Source: Saprospiraceae bacterium
GTDB taxonomy: Bacteria; Bacteroidota; Bacteroidia; Chitinophagales; Saprospiraceae
Direction of reading: 5' to 3'
DNA: 39,019 nucleotides
Assembly: GCA_020628855.1 (NCBI GenBank)
Contig: JAHDEL010000028.1
Span: forward strand, 1 to 39,019
Each line of letters opens with the position of its first letter. The first letter of the stretch is position 1. A program made the position numbers and the translations under genes. The notes beneath the pieces are model-generated. The model saw nothing but the letters and a program-made list of their open reading frames with translations, was not told the DNA's origin and did no database searches. This document shows, piece after piece, positions 23,938-32,351 of this stretch.

Positions 23938-25479
23938 TTACTTATCTATAACAAACTTTTCAGAAAATGTGACGCCGGGTGCTTCTAAGACAACATAGTA
24001 AAGTCCATTTGGGTAATGAGAAATATCCAAATGAGGTACTCTTAGTTTACTCTTGTAAAGAAACTGTTTGCCCTGGTAGTCATAAATTGACAGATAGGCT
24101 TCTTCTTTGACAATCTCCGGCAGATCAAAGGAAATAGTAGAAGTAGCAGGATTAGGATAGCAATGTAATTGAGCTATAGCAATTTCTGTAGAATTTGCTA
24201 TTGGATCCTCGACATCTCCTAAAGTAATGAATTCATCCCCTGGCTGATAGTCAGAATACAAGAAATAGGTCAGAAACATCTCATCTTCTGTCTTAGTACC
24301 TTCCCAGACATCTATAGGTGGATTATTGGGATTGTCATGATTCGCTAAAGTATTATCATAAACTCCTACACTCTTAATAACCGAGCCTTCTGGAATCACT
24401 TCAATTGATGGATATGTATAGTATTTCTGCCAGTGAAAATCCCAATGTGGAATATCGATTAATCCAATGCTATCTCCCTCAGGGGTTTCATACCAGACTT
24501 TATAGGATTTCCCTAAAAAGTGCATATGTGGTGCTATCGAAACCAAAGACATCGTGTCTGTCAATGGTTGTGACTGTTGATGAAAAGTGACAACTTCATT
24601 CGCAGGAATATAGAGTGGCCCATCCAAAAAGACATCTGCACTAGTATTGAGAAACCACTTAGCTGTCAGCTCTCTCACGTCAGAAACATCTTGGTAAAGC
24701 TTCAACAAGTATTTTGTTGAATCTACCATACCTTGCCCACCTGGCCCATAATGCACTTCAAATACCATCTCATCTTCAGGGTCTACCCTAAATCCCCAAT
24801 TATCAGGATAGTTTACAATCCCTCCTCCTGGTGCCCATGCATTGACATATTTAGAATAGCTAGGTCCTCCAGTACTTGAATTGAAACCTGGAAGTGGGTC
24901 AAGGAGATCGTTGGCAAGTGACCCACCAGTATTATCTAGAAAAAAGTCAGCATGATGGACGATACTAGGCAGTCCAGGAATTACCTCCATACTCTCAATA
25001 TAGATTGGATGATCGAAGGGATTTCCCACAACAAACCAGCGATATTCATCTGCATTTGATTGAAGTTCATAAGGTTCAATTTGAAGCACAAGGTCTACTC
25101 TATCCAAGAGCGAACCAGATAGATGAAATTCGGGCGGGTCAGGTTCTAATCCTTCAATACCAAACGGATAATCTTCCTCTATCCAATTGTGAATTGCATC
25201 TATCTGATCTTGGGTAAGCAAATCTTCGTTCAGAAAGTGTCTGTATTCAGGATCTGCTGGCCAAGGCGGCATACTGCGTTCTTCAATAGCATGATGTATC
25301 GCTTCACCATAGGCTACAGTCTCCTCATAACTCATTAGGTTAAATGGTGCAATACCACCAGTATGATGGCAAGAAGCACAGCGAGTATATATAATATCAG
25401 CAATGCTTTCAGACCAAGTACTTTGAGCAGTGAGTTGGGCAATCGATAAGTAAAAGACTATGCCAAGGATGATACGCAT
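23938..25479 (-). CDS. Cytochrome c / PHM-like copper monooxygenase with T9SS sorting domain
   Basis: The 513-residue protein has a signal peptide (about 1-18), a class I cytochrome c-like segment with heme motif CASCH (34-38), and a domain resembling peptidylglycine alpha-hydroxylating / dopamine beta-monooxygenases. All six copper ligands can be matched: His175, His176, His243 for one copper and His318, His320, Met401 for the other (in SIVHHAD, EVHYGP, APHMHFLG and EDEMFL). The C-terminal region (about 436-513) is a T9SS type A sorting domain with YPNPATSTISF, so export to the cell surface is expected. The cytochrome could deliver electrons that ascorbate supplies in animal enzymes. The substrate is unknown. 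Not coupled to the neighbouring genes by spacing. Confidence 0.83.
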   Translation of the reverse strand: MRIILGIVFYLSIAQLTAQSTWSESIADIIYTRCASCHHTGGIAPFNLMSYEETVAYGEAIHHAIEERSMPPWPADPEYRHFLNEDLLTQDQIDAIHNWIEEDYPFGIEGLEPDPPEFHLSGSLLDRVDLVLQIEPYELQSNADEYRWFVVGNPFDHPIYIESMEVIPGLPSIVHHADFFLDNTGGSLANDLLDPLPGFNSSTGGPSYSKYVNAWAPGGGIVNYPDNWGFRVDPEDEMVFEVHYGPGGQGMVDSTKYLLKLYQDVSDVRELTAKWFLNTSADVFLDGPLYIPANEVVTFHQQSQPLTDTMSLVSIAPHMHFLGKSYKVWYETPEGDSIGLIDIPHWDFHWQKYYTYPSIEVIPEGSVIKSVGVYDNTLANHDNPNNPPIDVWEGTKTEDEMFLTYFLYSDYQPGDEFITLGDVEDPIANSTEIAIAQLHCYPNPATSTISFDLPEIVKEEAYLSIYDYQGKQFLYKSKLRVPHLDISHYPNGLYYVVLEAPGVTFSEKFVIDK

Positions 25480-25517
25480 CTCTCCAAATTACTAAAGACC
25501 TCAAGGATTTGCAAATA

Positions 25518-26741
25518 TTACTCTTTTCCTGGATCGCCAACTTTGCCTAAGAAGAGAGGTATATGATTATCTGTAGTTCGCAGGCTAAATAGGAAAGGAC
25601 TGTCAAGAGTAAGTGGGAATCCAGCCGAAACTGCAAACCCTCCAGCAACAGTAGTAACACTCCCATCAACTCCATTTTCGTCCAACTCAAACTTTACAAC
25701 TTGATCCATCTTTTCAACTTTGCTTTTAATACTATTGGAAAACATTTCTGTGAAGTCTGCATTATTTTCGAAAGTGTTTTTCAGACCTACATCTTTCAAC
25801 ATTGGAATCAAATCTTTCTTGTTTTCAACTAATTTAAACTTTGGCATTAACAGCTCAAGTTCAGTGTTTTGGTTCGGAATTTCATCAATAAGAAAAGATA
25901 TCGCCCAGTCGAAGGACTGATCCTCTAATAAATTTTGCAGATTACTGTCAAAAGGTTGTATTATAAGAACCTCATATTTAGGGTCCTTGAAAGGTAAAAC
26001 GAATGCTATAACATCATCAACTATATCAAATCTTGTTCTAATCTTTGTGAACATCCTTTCATATGATGTGATATGACCATCAGATAAAGTATCGACAATC
26101 TCAGTTTCGCTTGTATACCATTTATTTGACTCCCAATCAGCTGAAAACAGCATTGTGTTAATATGGAAAAATAATTCTTCGCCATCAATTTCATCGATAA
26201 GACTCTCTATTTCACCATCTGTTCTATCCGAGATCCAATTGTTAATCAACTCAGATTCAAATTGATCTCCAAAGCATTCTCCATGAAAATTTCTTTCGAT
26301 ACGCTGTTGAAAACCACTCTCTAATTGAGCTATATTTCCATCCCAAAACACACCGTTTGCAATGTTTAAACTATTGAAGTCATCTTCTTCCATTGTACTT
26401 GCTATCAAATTATGAAACATGGCATTCATTCCTGAAACAGTTTCATCATCGAGATGCATCACTTGTTTTATCTCATCCAGAGTTTCACCTTTTGCACCAT
26501 TCGCTAACATTGCAAGCACAAACTGAATACTCAGCGGCGAAAAGACCAAATTGTCATACTCGTTAACATCATCTAGCATTGAATCGAACATCTCAAAAGC
26601 AGATGCTTGAAGACGTGTAGCAAACTCATCGAAGTTTAGAACAGATTCTGCTGTATATTCTTCTAGATTACTTGGTGTTTCTGATTCTTTGTGACAGGAA
26701 AACAAACTTCCAACAAGAAGGAGAAACAGCAAATTTTTCAT
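25518..26741 (-). CDS. Lipoprotein serpin with predicted P1 Val
   Basis: The 407-residue protein is a serpin (serine protease inhibitor) with a lipoprotein signal (lipobox LFSC, Cys16). The serpin core is complete, with NLVFSPLSIQFVLAMLANGAKGET (residues 65-88) and the C-terminal DSPFLFSLR strand. The reactive-centre loop runs from Glu355 (P17) and P1 is Val371 with Ser P1', so an elastase-like protease is the expected target. The hinge (P15 Gly, P14 Val, P12 Gly, P11 Ser) departs from the usual small-residue consensus, so inhibitory ability is likely but not certain. It is 11 nt downstream of a second serpin gene, so the pair are co-transcribed tandem duplicates. It is probably anchored in the periplasm or outer membrane surface. 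Confidence 0.88.
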   Translation of the reverse strand: MKNLLFLLLVGSLFSCHKESETPSNLEEYTAESVLNFDEFATRLQASAFEMFDSMLDDVNEYDNLVFSPLSIQFVLAMLANGAKGETLDEIKQVMHLDDETVSGMNAMFHNLIASTMEEDDFNSLNIANGVFWDGNIAQLESGFQQRIERNFHGECFGDQFESELINNWISDRTDGEIESLIDEIDGEELFFHINTMLFSADWESNKWYTSETEIVDTLSDGHITSYERMFTKIRTRFDIVDDVIAFVLPFKDPKYEVLIIQPFDSNLQNLLEDQSFDWAISFLIDEIPNQNTELELLMPKFKLVENKKDLIPMLKDVGLKNTFENNADFTEMFSNSIKSKVEKMDQVVKFELDENGVDGSVTTVAGGFAVSAGFPLTLDSPFLFSLRTTDNHIPLFLGKVGDPGKE

Positions 26742-26752
26742 AAAGCAGATGG

Positions 26753-27988
26753 TTAATCCTTCGAAGGATCACCAATCTTACCCATAAAAATTGGGGTCTG
26801 TGAATCAGTCTTTCGAAGGCAGATAATAAACGGACTATCGAAAGTAAAAACAGGAGGAATGGACTCTACCCCTACTCCAACTGTCGTGACAGCGGCACCT
26901 TCCACACCTTTTTCATCCACCTTAAAGTAGGTGTCGTGCAACACTCTTGTCACAAAGAGATTGCCTGGTGCTGTTCCCAAACCATCTAATTTTGCTGCAC
27001 TATCGTCAAACGCATCTACAATACCGAGGTCTTGTAATGTTTCGCTAATATTCCTCTTATATTCTACTTCAAATTTTGGAACCTGAAGCATGATTCTATC
27101 TTCTGTAAAAGCGTCCGGATGCAAAGTCTGGAATAAATCTGCAATACCTTGCCCTCCTTTACTTGCAATAAACTGATCCAATTCCTCGGTCTTAGGCTGG
27201 ACAAACACCATTTCGTACTCCTCTCCTTGAAATGGTAAATTCACTGCCTGAACTTCTCCATTATCAAAATAGTTATACAAATAATCTGAACTCATCATCG
27301 GGAAAGTAACTTGACTTCCATCTGGCAACTCTGTTGTATAATCGAATGTATAACCTTCATCAAAACCACTTAACCAATCTCCTTTATAGAGTAAGGCATT
27401 TAGCAAGAATAACACTTCGTCTTCCTTTATTTCTTGAAGAACTTCTTCGATCAATCCATCGGTAGCCTCTTCTGCCCATGCATTAATGCCTTCTACAGTA
27501 AATCGATCTTCATGACAATCTGCATTGTAAAAGCCTTTTATTCTTTCTAGGTAATCTGTATCCATAGTCATCATCCCTGGATTCCATATGGCAGCATTCG
27601 AAACAGTGAGGCTTGAGTTGTCTTTATTAGCACTAGTAATTGACTGGAATAAATCATCAAAGTGCGCATTTATACCTCCAATGCTCTCATCTGATAATTG
27701 CAAAAATGTCTTTATCTCATCTCGAGTATTTGCTTGTGCTCCATTTACTAATAATGCCATGGCTACTTGTATACTTAGAGGAGAGATGATCTGGTTGACA
27801 TCATCTTGATCTGATTTATTTAACTCTACAAATAAATGAGATGCAGATAACAGTAGGCGATCATTAAAATCATGAGAACTCAAGACTGTTTCTGGGAGGA
27901 GTTCATTTGGGTTTTCTACAATCTGTGTAGAGTCTTCACATGCAATTAGAAACATGAAGAGCAGAAGTACTAAATGTGGAAATTTCAT
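26753..27988 (-). CDS. Lipoprotein serpin with predicted P1 Glu
   Basis: The 411-residue serpin has a lipoprotein signal (lipobox LIAC, Cys17) and the N-terminal core motif IISPLSIQVAMALLVNGAQ. From Glu359 (P17), the hinge has P15 Gly, P14 Val, P13 Glu, P12 Gly, then Ala-Ala, closer to the inhibitory consensus than its neighbour. P1 is Glu375 with Ser P1', which would favour a Glu-specific protease such as a glutamyl endopeptidase; this is a prediction by counting 17 residues. It precedes the other serpin by 11 nt. The two share the same layout, so they arose by duplication but have diverged at P1. No protease gene is adjacent. Confidence 0.88.
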   Translation of the reverse strand: MKFPHLVLLLFMFLIACEDSTQIVENPNELLPETVLSSHDFNDRLLLSASHLFVELNKSDQDDVNQIISPLSIQVAMALLVNGAQANTRDEIKTFLQLSDESIGGINAHFDDLFQSITSANKDNSSLTVSNAAIWNPGMMTMDTDYLERIKGFYNADCHEDRFTVEGINAWAEEATDGLIEEVLQEIKEDEVLFLLNALLYKGDWLSGFDEGYTFDYTTELPDGSQVTFPMMSSDYLYNYFDNGEVQAVNLPFQGEEYEMVFVQPKTEELDQFIASKGGQGIADLFQTLHPDAFTEDRIMLQVPKFEVEYKRNISETLQDLGIVDAFDDSAAKLDGLGTAPGNLFVTRVLHDTYFKVDEKGVEGAAVTTVGVGVESIPPVFTFDSPFIICLRKTDSQTPIFMGKIGDPSKD

Positions 27989-28121
27989 AGTTGTGTGTCT
28001 TTTCTTTCTATGACGCTAATATTTCAATAACGGTTGGGTTGAGACATTATTTAGTGAATTCAAACAGCATTCTGAAAGATTTAGGTGTCTTTGGACTATA
28101 TTACGAAATAATCCAACCCTT

Positions 28122-28766
28122 GTGATCAATTTAAGAGCGCTTATAGTTATCTGCTTCACTTTTCTCTCTAGCATGTTATGTGCTCAGGTCCAAGTTGGTG
28201 TAAAAGCTGCCTACTCACTTTCGTTTGCACGAGCGCAAACTCTATTATTCGATGACATATTCGATTACCTGACCTATGAAGTGGCATTCCTGGAAGAAGA
28301 TGTTAGGCCAATGTTCGGAATAATGTCCTACTATGAACAAGAAAAAGTCTACATCCAATTAGAAGCACTCTATAAGCAGACAAGAGAAAACTTTTTTACA
28401 ATTGATTGGAGTACGCCGGATCAATTTACTTATAACCACACAAAGCGAACTGACTTCGTTATGGTACCTGTTTCTGCAGGGTACAAACTGAATAATCTTA
28501 AATTGGGCCTAGGTCCGGTCTTCTACTTTATTGCAAGTCAGAATGCAGTATTTGATGACCTACTTTTCTTTGAAGAAAGAAGAAAGAAATTAGAAGCTGG
28601 ATTTGCATTTAATGCAGGGATAAAACTGTATAGATTGCATATAGATATCTCTTATGAAAAGCACTTCAACAAGGTGGGTGATTATGTAATCTATAGAAGA
28701 ATACAAACTGGATTTGCGCAAAGTCCCGGCTATGTTACTGTTGGTCTTTCTTACTTGCTCTTCTAA
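28122..28766 (+). CDS. Outer-membrane beta-barrel protein (PorT-like)
   Basis: The 214-residue protein has a signal peptide (cleavage near SSMLCAQ) followed by alternating hydrophobic/polar strands (KAAYSLSFA, YYEQEKVYIQLEALYK, SAGYKLNNLKLGLGPVFYF) and ends in a typical aromatic C-terminus (GLSYLLF). This matches small PorT-family barrels of Bacteroidota, whose roles are mostly unknown. The start is a GTG at 28122, as no ATG fits upstream in frame. The stop overlaps the convergent barrel gene's stop by 3 nt. A weak -7-like TGTCTTTG lies at 28086-28093. Confidence 0.75.
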   Translation: MINLRALIVICFTFLSSMLCAQVQVGVKAAYSLSFARAQTLLFDDIFDYLTYEVAFLEEDVRPMFGIMSYYEQEKVYIQLEALYKQTRENFFTIDWSTPDQFTYNHTKRTDFVMVPVSAGYKLNNLKLGLGPVFYFIASQNAVFDDLLFFEERRKKLEAGFAFNAGIKLYRLHIDISYEKHFNKVGDYVIYRRIQTGFAQSPGYVTVGLSYLLF

Positions 28767-29464
28767 TCAACGTAAATCACCTCTCTCAAAAACTTCAATC
28801 CAAAAGTAACTTCGATTGAAACATTTCGGACTACTTTAGGAGCTATCGAAATAGGGTTACCACTAATCGGGTCATTAGCTGCTAATGGGAGAAACTGGTC
28901 ATATTGCGGGCTTAAGTCAGGCATAAATGCTAACTCTAAATAAGGGATCACCTTATCCAATTTTTTATATTCGAATCCTCCACCAACTGTAATACCGTAC
29001 ATAAAATTCCTTACAAAATCTGGGAGCGGATAAAAGTTCAAAGCATTTGGATTCTGAAATTCTGATAGATTGGTGCTAATAGTATATTCTCCTCTAATTC
29101 CTGCCATATAATAGATGACAGGATTTCTATTGATATCTAACCTTTTCTTGATACCTAATTGTAATACAACATTATTAAATCTAAATCCAATGTTGGTCCT
29201 ATTACCAGAAATAAAATTGATGAACTGAGTAGAACTACCTCTTGTATGAAATCCAAGTTGAGCAAAGAGTGAGCCTCTCCCTTCTTCATCACGACTTTCT
29301 ACAAGTAAATCACCGTGGAATGCCAACAAAGGTCCTCGATCTGTAAAATTCCACTTTTGTGTACCTACACTCACACCTCCTTTTGGGCCAAAATAGAACC
29401 CTCCTTGAGCTGAGCAAAGCATAGAAAACAAAGCGAATAGGGAAAGTAAAATGAATAATCGCAT
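28763..29464 (-). CDS. Outer-membrane beta-barrel protein (PorT-like)
   Basis: The 233-residue protein has a signal peptide (cleavage near MLCSAQG) and a barrel-like series of strands (YFGPKGGVSVGTQKW, LFAQLGFHTRG, RFNNVVLQLGIKKR, VTFGLKFLREV). It is another PorT-like outer-membrane protein of unknown ligand. Its stop codon overlaps that of the convergent barrel gene, so the two genes meet end to end without a spacer. The upstream gene on this strand (GH73-LysM) is 36 nt away, so they may be co-transcribed. No close sequence similarity between the two barrels is evident by eye. Confidence 0.75.
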   Translation of the reverse strand: MRLFILLSLFALFSMLCSAQGGFYFGPKGGVSVGTQKWNFTDRGPLLAFHGDLLVESRDEEGRGSLFAQLGFHTRGSSTQFINFISGNRTNIGFRFNNVVLQLGIKKRLDINRNPVIYYMAGIRGEYTISTNLSEFQNPNALNFYPLPDFVRNFMYGITVGGGFEYKKLDKVIPYLELAFMPDLSPQYDQFLPLAANDPISGNPISIAPKVVRNVSIEVTFGLKFLREVIYVD

Positions 29465-29500
29465 GCTATATTATTACTTACGATTAAAGGTAGGCATTTG

Positions 29501-30538
29501 CTAGAAAACGAATTCTCCAGACTTTCTTTTTTCTGGATAAGCAAACTCTGGTCTGTCTCCAATTCTCACTGTTCCTTTGAGTTGAATCTTCTCACCTGGC
29601 AGTGGTTCTGTACCTAGCGGCATTCTATTCTTACTATACAATAACAATGTAGGAATACTATATCTACGGGCTATAGTTTTCATAGTCTCACCTTGACTGA
29701 CATAATGATATTCTGGTGCTGTTCTACTTCGAGTAGATTGCTTTGTCCGTTTACTTTGAGTACTTTTCTTTTTTCTCACTGTCAGAGTTGAACTCCTTCT
29801 TGTGGTGGTGGATTTTGTTTCTTCAGCTTTCTTGTTTTGAGAAAAAAGAGGGGGATGGTTATTCCCCCCCTGCTCTGTTATCATTACGGTTTTGTGGGAG
29901 CCTTCGGCTCTTGGTTGAATACTCTTTTGTTTTGTCTTCTTGTGTTCTTGGAGTTCATAATTAGACTCATTAACTACCACCTCTTGTTCTTCGATTAGAG
30001 TCCCTCCATCAAACTTATACAGTTCATATTGCTCTATGATCTTTATCAATTTCTGTGGATACTTGGGATCTGTTGCATACCCTGCATCCTTGAGTCCGTA
30101 AGCCCACGATTTATAATCTTTAGGCCCAAAGTAAAATAATAGAGCATAGCGCTCTTTTTTTGGATTACTGAGGAATTCACTATGTTCTCTATAGGATTCA
30201 ACTGGCGAACCAAAAGCTCTGAAACAGCTCTTTACTTTCTTACCATATTCATAGTCATCATCGTAAACAAAGTGGGTTGGTCCTTGCCAGGATTTACCAC
30301 ACTTAATACCAAAGTGATTGTTTGCATGAATGGCTAACTCACTTTGACCCCAAGAAGACTCTAATAAACCTTGTGCTAATTTGATACTTGCTGGTATACC
30401 AGTTCGATGCATTTCGCTAATAGCGATACCTTTATACTTTTCAATGTATTTTTGCGCCTTTTCACTGCCACCATCGACAATAAATGATGTTGGCAACACC
30501 ATGCAGAATGCAATCAATATGCTGTAAATCGGGTTCAT
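29501..30538 (-). CDS. Peptidoglycan glucosaminidase (GH73) with C-terminal LysM
   Basis: The 345-residue protein has an N-terminal signal or anchor (about 1-23), a GH73 endo-beta-N-acetylglucosaminidase domain (about 30-180) with catalytic Glu60 in LLESSWG and NHFGIKC (74-80), a basic Lys/Ser/Thr-rich linker (about 190-272), and a LysM domain (about 276-319) that binds peptidoglycan. It cleaves the glycan strand of the cell wall, in division or remodelling; similar proteins exist across Bacteroidota. A run of seven C on the plus strand (29864-29870) falls in the linker. Gap to the downstream barrel gene is 36 nt. Confidence 0.88.
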   Translation of the reverse strand: MNPIYSILIAFCMVLPTSFIVDGGSEKAQKYIEKYKGIAISEMHRTGIPASIKLAQGLLESSWGQSELAIHANNHFGIKCGKSWQGPTHFVYDDDYEYGKKVKSCFRAFGSPVESYREHSEFLSNPKKERYALLFYFGPKDYKSWAYGLKDAGYATDPKYPQKLIKIIEQYELYKFDGGTLIEEQEVVVNESNYELQEHKKTKQKSIQPRAEGSHKTVMITEQGGNNHPPLFSQNKKAEETKSTTTRRSSTLTVRKKKSTQSKRTKQSTRSRTAPEYHYVSQGETMKTIARRYSIPTLLLYSKNRMPLGTEPLPGEKIQLKGTVRIGDRPEFAYPEKRKSGEFVF

Positions 30539-30663
30539 TTGGGACTATAAACATATTAGTTTTTTTTGTAATGTGTTTGGTTTTTGAACCTTTTTATTCA
30601 GATTTATTTTTCAATATGTGTAGTGTTTACATTCCTAACAATTTATAATCATAAAAAAATATA

Positions 30664-31269
30664 ATGGATCTTATTAATTTATTACAAAATGTATTGAGTG
30701 ACAATGTCATTGGATCACTTAACAGACAAATGCCGCAAGCGCAACCACAGCAAACTAATACTGCTGCTCAGCTGGCTATTTCTGCTATTATGAACGCACT
30801 AGCTAAGAACACTACGACTGATCAAGGGATAAATGGTCTTATGGGTGCTCTTAACAGTAATCACGATGGCGGAATCCTAGAAAATTTGATGGATTATGTC
30901 GGCGGAAACACACCACAATCAAAAGCGACTGATGGTATGGGCATTTTAAGTCATTTATTTGGTGGGAACATCTTTAACATTGTTGAACTGATTTCTAAAG
31001 GAAGTGGATTAAGTAGAAATAACTCTATGAGCACTTTGATGAAAATGGCACCAATAGCATTAGGCATGCTTGGTCAGATGAACAAGAGAAATAACATGCA
31101 GGCGAATGATATGAGGAGTCTACTGAATGCCTCTGTACAACAAGAAAGACAGAGAAATCAAGAAAGCAGCTTGATCGAAAAATTATTAGATAAAGATGGC
31201 GATGGTGATATCAAAGATGAGATGTTACAAATGGGGATGAAAGCCCTAGGTAATTTTTTTAGAAAATAG
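30664..31269 (+). CDS. DUF937 family protein with EF-hand-like loop
   Basis: The 201-residue protein resembles DUF937 proteins: a helical N-terminus (MDLINLLQNVLSDNVIGSLN), Gln/Asn-rich spacer, a Gly/Leu-rich middle (GILSHLFGGN, MAPIALGMLGQM), and a C-terminal acidic loop DKDGDGDIKDEM (176-187) with Asp at positions 1, 3, 5 and 7. That loop is like an EF-hand, but position 12 is Met rather than Glu, so calcium binding is uncertain. No signal peptide is seen. The function of the family is not established. It lies 6 nt before the TPR lipoprotein gene, so the two are probably co-transcribed. Confidence 0.72.
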   Translation: MDLINLLQNVLSDNVIGSLNRQMPQAQPQQTNTAAQLAISAIMNALAKNTTTDQGINGLMGALNSNHDGGILENLMDYVGGNTPQSKATDGMGILSHLFGGNIFNIVELISKGSGLSRNNSMSTLMKMAPIALGMLGQMNKRNNMQANDMRSLLNASVQQERQRNQESSLIEKLLDKDGDGDIKDEMLQMGMKALGNFFRK

Positions 31270-31274
31270 AGAAT

Positions 31275-32273
31275 ATGCAATCAGTTAGTAGGATTTGGAC
31301 ACTTGGTTTTGGGATGTTGCTCATAGTAGCATCGTGTAATTCTGATAAGAACACTAAACCTGAAAAGAGCGCAGGAGATTCAGTGTTAAAGGAGTATGCC
31401 ACACTGATAAACAAATCACCTGAGGATGCAAGCTTGTATTTGGACAGAGGGAAATATCTTTATGAACAAGCTTCTTACGATGCTGCAATCGAGGATCTGA
31501 AAAAAGCGATTGAGATCGATAGTCTAAATCCTACTTACTATTATCTGCTTTCTGATATCTATTTGGATTATTATCAAAGTAAAAACGCACTCTTTACTTT
31601 ACAAACTGCAGCGCATTTGTTCCCCAATGATATCAGAACACAGCTCAAGTTATCTGAGGACTTCTATATTTTGAAAGATCAAGATAATGCACTTATCCAT
31701 GCGCACAAGGTGCTCAATATTGATCCTAATAATGGAGAAGCTTATTTTATGATTGGTCTGATTAATCAGGAGTTTGGAAATCGAGATAATGCTATCAAGA
31801 GTTTCAAAAAAGCCATCGATCTTGATCCAGATATTGTTGACGGGTGGATTATGGTTGGCGAACTATTAGCTTCGAAGAATGACCCAGCTGCACTACAATA
31901 TTTTGATGGAGCAATTGAGTCAGACAGATCTAATATTAATGCATATCATTCTAAAGCTTTCTATTTACAAAATCATGAGGCAATTCCTGAAGCATTGTCA
32001 ATTTATGATCAAATTCATCGTATTGATAAACAATATGAGCCTGCTTATCTCAATTCAGGTATACTCTTTTTGGAATTGGACTCTCTTCAGAAAGCATATG
32101 ACAAATTCAATATACTTGTCAATATCGATCCTGATAATGCTTTGGGTTTCTATTATAGAGGTTTGACAAATCAATATCTCGGAAAATCAGATCTTGCTCG
32201 TAATGATTTTGAAACAGCTCTCACATTTGACCCAGGACTAGAAAAAGCGCAAAAAGCTTTAGATTCTCTATAG
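31275..32273 (+). CDS. TPR lipoprotein
   Basis: The 332-residue protein has a lipoprotein signal (lipobox VASC, Cys21) and about seven TPR repeats (for example ASYDAAIEDLKKAIEID, GNRDNAIKSFKKAIDLD, KSDLARNDFETALTFD) filling the rest of the chain. TPR lipoproteins typically form protein-docking platforms in the periplasm or under the outer membrane; the partner is not known. Starts 6 nt after the DUF937 gene. A strong terminator follows at 32285-32311. Nothing in the sequence suggests an enzymatic role. Confidence 0.85.
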   Translation: MQSVSRIWTLGFGMLLIVASCNSDKNTKPEKSAGDSVLKEYATLINKSPEDASLYLDRGKYLYEQASYDAAIEDLKKAIEIDSLNPTYYYLLSDIYLDYYQSKNALFTLQTAAHLFPNDIRTQLKLSEDFYILKDQDNALIHAHKVLNIDPNNGEAYFMIGLINQEFGNRDNAIKSFKKAIDLDPDIVDGWIMVGELLASKNDPAALQYFDGAIESDRSNINAYHSKAFYLQNHEAIPEALSIYDQIHRIDKQYEPAYLNSGILFLELDSLQKAYDKFNILVNIDPDNALGFYYRGLTNQYLGKSDLARNDFETALTFDPGLEKAQKALDSL

Positions 32274-32284
32274 ACAAATAAAAA

Positions 32285-32311
32285 AAAGGGCTACCACGTT
32301 GGCAGCCCTTT
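32285..32311. terminator. Bidirectional intrinsic terminator
   Basis: AAAGGGCTACC (32285-32295) pairs with GGCAGCCCTTT (32301-32311) with one mismatch, around a 5-nt loop. A residues precede and T residues follow, so it can end both the TPR lipoprotein transcript and that of the convergent surface protein. Confidence 0.85.
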
Positions 32312-32351
32312 CTTAAAATCAATCGGTTTGGCGTCTTGGGATAGCCCCCCT

